Source: Desulfobacterales bacterium
GTDB taxonomy: Bacteria; Desulfobacterota; Desulfobacteria; Desulfobacterales; Desulfosalsimonadaceae
Length of the DNA: 8,766 nt
Assembly (NCBI GenBank): GCA_007127175.1
Contig: SKZX01000344.1
Coordinates: forward strand, 1-8,766
Direction of reading: 5' to 3'
In this document: positions 1 through 5,392 of the stretch, piece by piece
How positions within the stretch are numbered: the stretch's first letter is position 1
Layout of the letters: each line of letters opens with the position of its first letter
The notes under the pieces: generated by a model
The model's database searches: none
Told to the model about the DNA's origin: nothing
Seen by the model: the letters and a program-made list of their open reading frames with translations, nothing else
Made by a program: the position numbers and the translations under genes

Positions 1-30
1 AAAAAATCCTGATTTTCGTTCGGGCACTTA

Positions 31-148
31 TAAACGGCAGGGCCACAGGGCGCTGATGTCCGCTTCGCCAAGAGCTATCAGCAACCCCCTGCAATTGTTG
101 CCGCGGGCAGCACCGACCCGCCTCCACACGGAATTGGTCATTTATATA
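31..148 (+). repeat. Intergenic repeat copy A
   Basis: This is the first of three related copies. It begins with ataaacggc-like sequence, followed by cacagggcgc (44-53), a cgcttcgcca box, and a 25-base core at 76-100 that is matched perfectly, in inverted orientation, by 343-367. A small hairpin follows the core: gcggg at 103-107 pairs with cccgc at 117-121. The copy ends in an AT-rich tttatata segment. Similarity to copy B continues with scattered mismatches over about 115 bases. No gene or transposase is associated with it inside the window. Confidence 0.75.
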
Positions 149-294
149 GCCATTTGCCTTCATTCAGCAGGTCCTCTTATTCTTTTTGTTTGCCAAATAA
201 TTATGCCCCGTAATTGGAAGTCTGTCCCCTGGGGGTCCTGCAAATTCGACCCCGATACCGAGAGACTGAACACCTTTCCAGTGTAAATTGCCCT

Positions 295-414
295 TATACA
301 AATGATCAATTTCAACCGGGTGGTAACGGGTATTGCCCGCAGCAACAATTGCAGGGGGTTGCTGATAACTCCTGGCGAAGCGTGGACAAGCGCCCTGTGT
401 TCTTTGCCGTTTAT
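295..414 (-). repeat. Intergenic repeat copy B (inverted relative to A)
   Basis: Read on the minus strand, this copy follows the same order as copy A: ataaacggc, cacagggcgc (complement of 390-399), cgcttcgcca, the 25-base core (343-367), a small cggg/cccg hairpin (327-330 with 336-339), and an AT-rich end. The core is identical to copy A and the flanks are diverged, which suggests either selection on the core or fairly recent copying. A and B together form an inverted pair about 380 bases across. Confidence 0.75.
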
Positions 415-424
415 CACAGGGCGC
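390..424. repeat. 10-bp perfect inverted repeat between copies B and C
   Basis: The sequence gcgccctgtg at 390-399 is exactly complementary to cacagggcgc at 415-424, with 15 bases between them. It arises because repeat copies B and C start with the same cacagggcgc box in opposite directions. It could fold as a stem-loop in RNA from either strand. No T-tract follows on either side, so it is not a standard terminator. Confidence 0.7.
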
Positions 425-510
425 GTTCAAGCGAGCCATGGAGATATCAGCGTTCTCCTGCAGTTGCAAGGGCAATGCCCGGTGCCACACGGGGGAAATT
501 GTCCTTATAA
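415..510 (+). repeat. Intergenic repeat copy C (more diverged)
   Basis: This third copy starts with cacagggcgc at 415-424 and then carries gccatggagatatcagc in place of the cgccaggagttatcagc of copy B. It continues with a diverged core (cctgcagttgca), a small hairpin with gggc at 470-473 and gccc at 477-480, and an aaattgtcc...ttataa end that matches the ends of A and B. It abuts copy B head to head through a perfect 10-bp inverted repeat. The similarity is clearly weaker than between A and B, so the call rests on order and spacing of the blocks. Confidence 0.55.
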
Positions 511-536
511 AAAATCAGTCTTTGGCTTCTACAAAG
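509..536 (-). terminator. Weak candidate terminator at the 3' end of the fumarase gene
   Basis: On the minus strand a 5-bp stem (complement of 532-536 with 520-524, seven-base loop that includes the fumarase stop codon) is followed after four bases by a run of six T (complement of 509-514). The stem is short and poor in G+C, so intrinsic termination here is possible but weak. Confidence 0.3.
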
Positions 537-1920
537 GCCCTTCCTGCGACTGCTCCCCGTAGAGCACTTTTTTCAGCTGGTCCACGGGCATCAGCTGCTC
601 CTCGAGGGCCGCCGCCTCGATGGTCATGCCCTTTTCATAGGCCTTTTTTGCGAGTTCCGCAGCGCGGTCATAGCCGATATAGGGAACCAGGCCGGTTACA
701 ACAGCCAGGCTTTTTCTAATGTTCTGGGCGCACCTCGCTTCATTGGCCGCAATGCCCTCAACGCAATTGACGGCAAGCACCAAAGCGCTTTCGGCCAGCA
801 TTTCCACGGCGGTGAACAAGTTATGGGCGATCATCGGCTGCATGAGGTTGATCTCGAAAAACCCGCCCGAACCGCCGTATGTTACAGCCGCATCCTTGCC
901 GATCACCTGGACCGCAGCCTGGATAACCGCTTCGCAGATAACGGGATTGACCTTGCCGGGCATGATGGACGACCCCGGCGCAATGGCCGGCAGCCGTATC
1001 TCGCCCAATCCGCAGCGGGGCCCGGATGCCAGCCACCGGATGTCGTTTGCCACCTTCATTATTCCCACCGCAATGGTTTTAAGAACGCCCATGACTTCCA
1101 CTTCCGTGTCCATGCAGGCCTGGGCTTCAAAATGGTTTTCCACTTCGCGGAACGCGGTTTTCGTTTCAGCGGCGATCCGGTCGATAACCCGTGAAGCAAA
1201 GGCCTCGTGCGCGTTGATCCCGGTCCCCACGGCCGTACCCCCCAGCGGCAGGGCAAGCAGCCTTTCCCGAACGGCTTCCAGGCGTTCGACAGCCATGTGC
1301 ATCTGCCTGGCGTACCCGGAAAACTCATCGCCAAGCGTCATCACAACCGCATCCTGGAGGTGGGTACGCCCGATTTTTTTGATGCGTGAAAAAGCATGGG
1401 CCTTTTTTTCAAGCGATGCATGAAGGCGACGCAGCCCGGGCAGGAGCCGGCCGGCAATCAGCAGCGATGCGGTTATCCGTATAGCGGCGGGAAAAACGTC
1501 GTTACTGGACTGGCAGAGGTTCACATGGTCGTTTGGATGAACCGGGGACCGGGTTCGCCGCTTCCCGGTAAGAAGCTCATTGGCCCGGGTGGCAATCACC
1601 TCGTTGACGTTCATGTTGGTGTTGGTACCCGAGCCGCTCTGGTAGACATCGACCGCGAATGCATCGTCAAAACAGCCCGCCATGACCATGCCGGCCGCCT
1701 TGATGATGGCATCCGCCTTATTGGCATCGAGGAGGCCGAGGCTGTTGTTTACGACTGCAGCGTGTTTTTTGATCAACGCAATGTTGGCAATGAAATACGG
1801 TGCAAAGCGAACCCGCGATATGGTGTAATGATTCAGGGCGCGCTGCGTCTGGGCGCCGTAATAGGCATCTGCCGGCACCCTGACCGTGCCGAGGCTGTCG
1901 GATTCTTCACGATATATCAT
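529..1920 (-). CDS. fumC: Class II fumarate hydratase (FumC-like)
   Basis: A 463-residue enzyme of the fumarase/aspartase superfamily, most like the iron-free class II fumarase that interconverts fumarate and L-malate in the cytoplasm as a tetramer. Visible motifs are SGSGTNTN (95-102), HPNDHVN (128-134), QSSND (137-141), GRTHLQDA (184-191, with the family's active-site His187) and the signature loop GSSIMPGKVNP (316-326) carrying the catalytic serine. The QSSNDVFP box, ANDIRWLASGPRCG (291-304) and the Gly in IMPGKVNP (aspartases usually have Ala) favour fumarase. The segment after the loop (VICEAVIQAAVQVIGKDAAV) reads somewhat aspartase-like, so aspartate ammonia-lyase is not fully excluded. 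Length is normal for FumC. The ATG start puts the conserved N-terminal SLGTVRVPADAYYGAQTQRA in place, but no strong Shine-Dalgarno precedes it. The gene stands alone, with more than 250 bases on each side. Confidence 0.87.
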   Translation of the reverse strand: MIYREESDSLGTVRVPADAYYGAQTQRALNHYTISRVRFAPYFIANIALIKKHAAVVNNSLGLLDANKADAIIKAAGMVMAGCFDDAFAVDVYQSGSGTNTNMNVNEVIATRANELLTGKRRTRSPVHPNDHVNLCQSSNDVFPAAIRITASLLIAGRLLPGLRRLHASLEKKAHAFSRIKKIGRTHLQDAVVMTLGDEFSGYARQMHMAVERLEAVRERLLALPLGGTAVGTGINAHEAFASRVIDRIAAETKTAFREVENHFEAQACMDTEVEVMGVLKTIAVGIMKVANDIRWLASGPRCGLGEIRLPAIAPGSSIMPGKVNPVICEAVIQAAVQVIGKDAAVTYGGSGGFFEINLMQPMIAHNLFTAVEMLAESALVLAVNCVEGIAANEARCAQNIRKSLAVVTGLVPYIGYDRAAELAKKAYEKGMTIEAAALEEQLMPVDQLKKVLYGEQSQEGPL

Positions 1921-2087
1921 GGTGTTTGTCTCAATCGGCCTGCCGATACAAAAAGAGATGTCATTCCGTATTCGACCTGTTCAGCGTTGAAATGGCTAAA
2001 AAAATGCGACAAACAATAAATTAAGAACAAATGCCGTGATCTGCAAAAAAGAAGATGCGTGTTTACGAAAAGGCAGGGAAAAAGCGG

Positions 2088-2118
2088 AAATGCCGGGGAA
2101 AGCGAGCCGCCGGCATTT
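2088..2118 (-). terminator. Hairpin terminator after the HTH gene
   Basis: The arms aaatgccgg (2088-2096) and ccggcattt (2110-2118) form a perfect 9-bp GC-centred stem with a 13-base loop. Read on the minus strand it is followed after a few bases by a run of five T. It lies about 80 bases beyond the stop of the small HTH gene and before the fumarase gene, so it would separate the larE unit from fumC. Confidence 0.5.
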
Positions 2119-2142
2119 CAGCAAAATATCTTTGTTTGGATC

Positions 2143-2171
2143 ATCGAAATCGGGATCGAAATCGATTTCGA
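2143..2171. repeat. Direct repeat plus 16-bp perfect palindrome (atcgaaatcg motif)
   Basis: atcgaaatcg occurs at 2143-2152 and again at 2155-2164, and the second copy is part of the perfect palindrome tcgaaatcgatttcga (2156-2171). It sits just downstream of the HTH gene stop. It could be a protein-binding site or one unit of a genome-wide simple intergenic repeat. Nothing here shows which. Confidence 0.6.
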
Positions 2172-2198
2172 AAAAACCAGAACATTTTGATTCGGACT

Positions 2199-2405
2199 TT
2201 AGTGTTTTATCAGGGACTCAAGCTCCCCTGCATTGCTGCCAAAATATTCCTTCATCCGCGCCACCTGTCCTTCTGTCGGTACCCGGACCCCCTTCTCCAG
2301 CTCCCGCAGCCTGGACTGCGGTATGCCAAGCGCTTTTGCCGCTTCAGCGCTGGTGACATTTTTTTCCTTCCTCAAGCTTTCAATTTTCTGGCCAAACGGA
2401 TTCAT
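2199..2405 (-). CDS. Small Cro/C1 (XRE) family HTH protein
   Basis: A 68-residue protein that is little more than one helix-turn-helix domain of the Cro/C1 type. Residues 17-39 (VTSAEAAKALGIPQSRLRELEKG) match the canonical pattern: a TSAEAAKALGI helix-turn, then a recognition helix and the LRELEKGVRVP stretch typical of HTH_3 proteins. No extra sensor or oligomerisation domain is present, so it could be a small repressor or an accessory DNA-binding protein. The ATG is preceded by aaggag about 11 bases upstream. It is the last of three same-strand genes (larE, the 78-residue unknown and this one), 24 bases after the preceding stop, and a hairpin terminator follows. An autoregulatory role for this unit is plausible but only inferred. 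It could also be half of a toxin-antitoxin pair with the preceding small protein, though neither shows a toxin signature. Confidence 0.8.
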   Translation of the reverse strand: MNPFGQKIESLRKEKNVTSAEAAKALGIPQSRLRELEKGVRVPTEGQVARMKEYFGSNAGELESLIKH

Positions 2406-2429
2406 TGCCCGATCTTCTCCTTTCTTGTT

Positions 2430-2666
2430 TTATCTTGCCTTGATCTCTCCCTTCAACAACTGCTTCAGCCCTTCCAGGGTACCCTTCCAGGCGGCCTCGT
2501 CTCCCGCCATGATCGCCACAATCACATCCTTTTCAACACTGACTTCGATTACGATCTCTTCGTCACCAACTTTGAATACGGCCTCTCCCCAGCGGGCGGC
2601 CGGCACGCCGCTGACCTCGCAGTCAAAATCAGTCCGCAACTCTCCCGTCATCCGGATTTCTGTCAT
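2430..2666 (-). CDS. Conserved-looking small protein of unknown function
   Basis: I do not recognise this 78-residue protein. It is acidic and soluble, with no signal peptide or membrane segment. The first 52 residues alternate hydrophobic and charged positions as in beta strands (for example EAVFKVGDEEIVIEVSVEKDVIVAIM), and the end (AAWKGTLEGLKQLLKGEIKAR) looks helical. The start at 2666 is chosen over an ATG-like start at 2705 because ggaggg lies five bases upstream of it. The gene overlaps the 3' end of larE by 38 bases in another frame and is followed 24 bases later by the HTH gene. This suggests translational coupling in one transcript. Its one Cys (residue 16) and single domain give no functional hint. 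The DNA-binding neighbour and LarE suggest a small accessory protein, but that is guesswork. Confidence 0.7.
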   Translation of the reverse strand: MTEIRMTGELRTDFDCEVSGVPAARWGEAVFKVGDEEIVIEVSVEKDVIVAIMAGDEAAWKGTLEGLKQLLKGEIKAR

Positions 2667-3576
2667 ATTCGCCCTCCATTGGGTTGTCATCAACGTTTTG
2701 GTCATTCGATCGATTCACATGCTTGCCAAGCCACGCACTGACCGGTGGTGAAACCTCCGGGGAGCCGATCAGCCGGTTCAGCGCCCCCTGGGTGTAGCCC
2801 TCAAGGTCCAGTGTAATATAGGCGTACCCTATCCTTCGGAATTCACTGACAACGACAAGCCTTCGCTCCGGGGACATCAGCCGCGAAAAATCGGCCGGCC
2901 GGAGCTCTATCTTTGCCGTTTCGCCGTGGTGCCTTACCCGGAAACCTTTAAAACCAAGGGATTTCAGCACATTTTCAGCGGCTTCGATCTTCCCGAGGGC
3001 GTCCTCCGTAATGGGTGTCCCGTAGGGGATGCGCGACGCCAGGCACGCGGCAGACGGCTTGTTCCAGGTCGGCAACCCCATTTGCCTGGACAATTCCCGG
3101 ATGTCGGCCTTGGTCATTTCAGCATCGATCAGCGGCGACAAAACCGCCAGTTCTTCGGCCGCTTTCAAGCCGGGCCGAAAATCCTTGAGATCATCCATGT
3201 TGGCGGCATGCGCAACCGATGTGACCCCCATCTTTTCAAGGGTTTTCAGAATATCGGAAAAAATGATGCGCTTGCAGACGTAGCAGCGATCACGGCTGTT
3301 CGAAACAAATTCATCATGGGTCATTTCCCGCGTATCAACCCGGTAATGTTTAACGCCAAGGCTTCTGGCAATCTTGAATGCCGACTGCACTTCCGATGTC
3401 GGCTGAAGCGGTGAAACCGCTGTTACGGCAACCGCATTCCCTTTGAGAATGCGGGCGGCGACAGCCAGCAGCAGCGTTGAATCAACCCCCCCTGAATAGG
3501 CGACGGCAAGACGTTCGTGATCACTGATGCGATTATGGAGAATTCTTTGTTTGTCTACCAGGGTAAGACTGCTCAT
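2629..3576 (-). CDS. larE: ATP-dependent sulfur transferase, LarE family
   Basis: LarE is a cytoplasmic PP-loop enzyme that activates the pyridine carboxylate of the nickel-pincer nucleotide precursor with ATP and inserts sulfur. In the full pathway it works with LarB and LarC to build the cofactor of lactate racemase-type enzymes. Counting from the optional upstream TTG (3585), the PP-loop SGGVDS is at residues 31-36, RCYVC (Cys101, Cys104) follows, and KPSAACLASRIPYGTPIT (176-193) holds Cys181, the position of the sacrificial cysteine in the Lactobacillus enzyme. The CxxC plus third Cys matches LarE members reported to hold a [4Fe-4S] cluster and to act catalytically. GFKGFRVRHHGETAKIEL (211-228) completes the family pattern. 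A C-terminal tail of about 45 polar residues goes beyond the usual length, and its coding DNA overlaps the next gene. The ATG at 3576 is listed; TTG at 3585 is an alternative, with agagg lying between the ideal distances for the two. No larB, larC or larA is present here, so the client is unknown. Confidence 0.88.
   Translation of the reverse strand: MSSLTLVDKQRILHNRISDHERLAVAYSGGVDSTLLLAVAARILKGNAVAVTAVSPLQPTSEVQSAFKIARSLGVKHYRVDTREMTHDEFVSNSRDRCYVCKRIIFSDILKTLEKMGVTSVAHAANMDDLKDFRPGLKAAEELAVLSPLIDAEMTKADIRELSRQMGLPTWNKPSAACLASRIPYGTPITEDALGKIEAAENVLKSLGFKGFRVRHHGETAKIELRPADFSRLMSPERRLVVVSEFRRIGYAYITLDLEGYTQGALNRLIGSPEVSPPVSAWLGKHVNRSNDQNVDDNPMEGEYDRNPDDGRVAD
2672..2677 (-). promoter_or_regulatory. 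Ribosome binding site that fixes the start of the 78-residue protein
   Basis: On the minus strand ggaggg lies five bases before the ATG at 2666. This is the best Shine-Dalgarno of the three-gene unit and supports this start over the in-frame start 39 bases further upstream. It lies inside the larE coding region. Confidence 0.7.
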
Positions 3577-3703
3577 GCTATCCAAAATGCCTCTTTACTT
3601 GATGGTACTCGTCGGGCGGACTGGCAAACATCCGCAATCCGCAGGTTCGGGAAAAAACAGTTTACAAAAAAACAAGCTTCGGATATATATCTATTTTTGT
3701 TTG

Positions 3704-3733
3704 TTTACAATATTATAAAAAAATATTGATAAT
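3704..3733 (+). promoter_or_regulatory. Candidate promoter for the 540-residue membrane protein
   Basis: TTTACA at 3704-3709 and GATAAT at 3728-3733 are separated by 18 bases and each match the sigma-70 consensus at five of six positions. The predicted start of transcription near 3740 leaves a short leader before the ATG at 3770. It overlaps the larE promoter candidate on the other strand. Confidence 0.38.
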
Positions 3734-3739
3734 TGCCAA
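3712..3739 (-). promoter_or_regulatory. Candidate sigma-70 promoter for larE
   Basis: On the minus strand TTGGCA (complement of 3734-3739) is followed after 16 bases by a perfect TATAAT (complement of 3712-3717). Transcription would begin near 3705 and leave a leader of about 130 bases before larE. The segment is AT-rich and lies between divergent genes, as expected for a promoter. Confidence 0.5.
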
Positions 3740-3769
3740 TTATTTTACCAAAACCGCAAAGGGGTTGTT

Positions 3770-5392
3770 ATGGGAAAAAAAAGCCTGACCAAATCAACAA
3801 CCAAAAAAAAGACCAAGACAAACACCAAAAAAAAGGGCGCTGCCGCGCCGCCTCAGAGCACCGGGAAGCAACAGGCGCCTGCCGGAAAAAAGAAAGCCGC
3901 CGCCCTGACCGGAGCTGACTTGCTGTTGAAGCAATTTGAAGCGTGGACGCCGAAAAAGCCCTGGAAGCCGAAACCGGACAAGGCCTACGACAAGAACTTC
4001 TCGGCGCCCCCATTTGTTGACGCCAAAGGAAAAGGGGCCAAAAAGATAAAATCCTTGCTTCTTATGCCATTCGACCTTGTCAGTGCCGTTGCCAGTGAGC
4101 CCGTGAAGAAGACGGCTGAAAAGAAGGGAAAACCGGAAGGCATTAAGACGGCTGCAAAAACCGACGCGGCAAAACAAACCAAGAAAGCGGCGAAAAAGGA
4201 GCTGAAAACTGAAAAGAAGGCCCCTGCAGCGCCAAAGGCCGCTCCTGAAAAGAAAGTGTCCATTAAAGACCTGCTCGCCCTGAAATTCGACCCATGGGTT
4301 CCAGAAAAACCCTACACCCCGGAAGCCACCGGTGCCCATGAAACGCTTTTTACGGCACCACCCGCTTTTGCAGGGGTTGATACAGCCATTGTCCTGAAAC
4401 AATTTGACCTGAGCATCCCTGATGTACCGAAAACCCCGGAACCGGCTGAGGCACCGCCATCCGAGCCTGAAAAGGCCGAACCGGAATTGCAGACACCCGA
4501 GCAGGCACCCGAGGGGTTTGAACCCGAACCCGTTGAACCCGAACCCGTTGAAACGGAAGTAGTTGAACCGGAGGCCGTCGAACCGGAAACCGTCGAACCG
4601 GAAGCACCGGCCTCCGAAACCCCGGCGCAGGAAAAAGCAGCAGCCCCGGAACCCGAGCAAAAGGATGCGCCGAAACCCGCGCCGCCGCCTGAGCCGCCCA
4701 GCGCGGACATCACTGGCGGCGATGGCGGCGATGGCGATGGAGATGACGATGGCGGCGATTCTTCCGGCCTGCCGCCGCAACCCCCCAAAGAGCCGCTTCT
4801 GGGCACAGGGGCAAAAATACTCGTTGCCACCCTGGGGATTATTTTTGTCATCCTCATCGCAGCCAGCATTGCCAATTCAAACCGCTATTTCATTAAAGAA
4901 ACACGGGAAGGGGTCGAAATCTGGCGCGGTGACTTTTCACCAAGGGGAAAAACCCAGATCGCAACACTTGCGAACGCCCGTGCACCTGAGGACAAAAAAG
5001 CCCATTATGCCAAAAAAGAAGCCATGGGAATGGCTTACGACCACTACATGGGCAATGTCCGGAAGCTCATGGAAGAAAGGACGGCCGCACCGGACCTCCA
5101 GGGCATCCGTTACCACCTGGAAAATGCATCCCGGTTCGCGCTCACCGGCGAGCAGAAAGCCGCCGTTGAAAGCCGGCTGCAGCAAGTCGACTTTTCAAGG
5201 CTTATTTTCTGGGCCGATATCGCTGCCGACGAGCAAACACCTGAAGGCTATAAGCGTGCCCTTGACTACCTGAAGCAGGCCGAAGCCCTTGACGTAGAAA
5301 CGGCTGCCCGGCGTGACATCCTCGACGCCAAGATCAGGCATATTGAAAGCCGGCTCGAATCGCTTGAGCCGGAAGTCGAAGAGGACGCATAA
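3770..5392 (+). CDS. Modular single-pass membrane protein of unknown function
   Basis: A 540-residue protein I cannot name. Order of parts: a Lys-rich start (1-45); LLKQFEAWTPKKPWKP...FSAPPFVD (52-84); LLLMPFDLVSA (96-106); a Lys/Ala linker (107-165); a second copy LLALKFDPWVPEKPYTP...FTAPPAF (168-200) and VLKQFDLSIPDVP (208-220); a Pro/Glu region with VEPE repeats (251-280); a Gly/Asp tract (316-330); one transmembrane helix (about 349-368); and a soluble 170-residue C-terminal part. That part begins NRYFIKETREGVEIWRGDFSPRG and is otherwise mostly charged helices. There is no N-terminal signal peptide, so the first 348 residues are probably cytoplasmic and the C-terminal domain periplasmic. 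The aaagggg before the ATG is a good Shine-Dalgarno. The layout resembles scaffold or TonB-like envelope-spanning proteins, but no TonB, LysM or SPOR signature is visible. It is a single-gene unit, divergent from larE. Confidence 0.85.
   Translation: MGKKSLTKSTTKKKTKTNTKKKGAAAPPQSTGKQQAPAGKKKAAALTGADLLLKQFEAWTPKKPWKPKPDKAYDKNFSAPPFVDAKGKGAKKIKSLLLMPFDLVSAVASEPVKKTAEKKGKPEGIKTAAKTDAAKQTKKAAKKELKTEKKAPAAPKAAPEKKVSIKDLLALKFDPWVPEKPYTPEATGAHETLFTAPPAFAGVDTAIVLKQFDLSIPDVPKTPEPAEAPPSEPEKAEPELQTPEQAPEGFEPEPVEPEPVETEVVEPEAVEPETVEPEAPASETPAQEKAAAPEPEQKDAPKPAPPPEPPSADITGGDGGDGDGDDDGGDSSGLPPQPPKEPLLGTGAKILVATLGIIFVILIAASIANSNRYFIKETREGVEIWRGDFSPRGKTQIATLANARAPEDKKAHYAKKEAMGMAYDHYMGNVRKLMEERTAAPDLQGIRYHLENASRFALTGEQKAAVESRLQQVDFSRLIFWADIAADEQTPEGYKRALDYLKQAEALDVETAARRDILDAKIRHIESRLESLEPEVEEDA
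4520..4609 (+). repeat. In-frame tandem repeat coding for VEPEx units
   Basis: About six diverged units of roughly 15 bases (based on gttgaacccgaaccc) encode the peptide EPEPVEPEPVETEVVEPE and its continuation, residues 251-280 of the membrane protein. The later units have drifted at third positions, so the peptide is better kept than the DNA. Such Pro/Glu repeats give an extended, stiff linker, and their copy number may vary between strains. Confidence 0.8.

Larger units (their letters stand above)
1..528. other. Gene-free region filled with diverged repeats
   Basis: No believable gene lies here. The short open frames on both strands have no start-site support, and they resemble each other only because the underlying DNA is repeated. 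The stretch holds three related copies of a repeat (about 31-148 plus, 295-414 minus, 415-510 plus). The spacer between the first two copies (about 149-294) contains an AT-rich part and a run around 210-235 with a 'cccctggggg' palindrome. The region lies downstream of the 3' end of the fumarase gene, so it is either a convergent or a 3' intergenic region. It may be a graveyard of small non-autonomous elements or a cluster of structured RNA repeats; the sequence alone does not decide between these. Confidence 0.6.

Noticed and set aside
210..240. Run gtaattggaagtctgtcccc with a cccctggggg palindrome as a mobile element end
   Set aside because: It recalls short sequences seen near REP-type transposases, but there is no second end, target duplication or transposase here.
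56..286. Short open frames at 56-286 (plus) and 160-417 (minus) with matching peptides
   Set aside because: The peptide similarity comes from the inverted DNA repeat A/B read on both strands. Neither frame has a ribosome binding site or a known domain.
31..510. Integron attC array or CRISPR array as explanation for the left-end repeats
   Set aside because: The copies are in mixed orientation, diverged, and lack GTTRRRY/RYYYAAC ends or short regular repeats with spacers. No integrase or cas gene is present.
719..1423. Long open frame on the plus strand inside the fumarase gene (234 codons), and others at 823-1194 and 1396-2019
   Set aside because: They lie antisense to a clear FumC gene in GC-rich coding DNA, have biased composition and show no motifs.
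2199..2666. The 78-residue unknown protein and XRE protein as a toxin-antitoxin pair
   Set aside because: XRE proteins are often antitoxins, but the partner shows no HigB/RelE, HipA or other toxin signature, and both are coupled to larE.
3794..4780. Long minus-strand frames opposite the membrane protein gene (up to 328 codons)
   Set aside because: They are the mirror of Lys/Pro/Glu-rich codons, giving Arg/Phe/Gly/Ser low-complexity peptides. The plus-strand frame has a ribosome site, a transmembrane helix and an organised layout.
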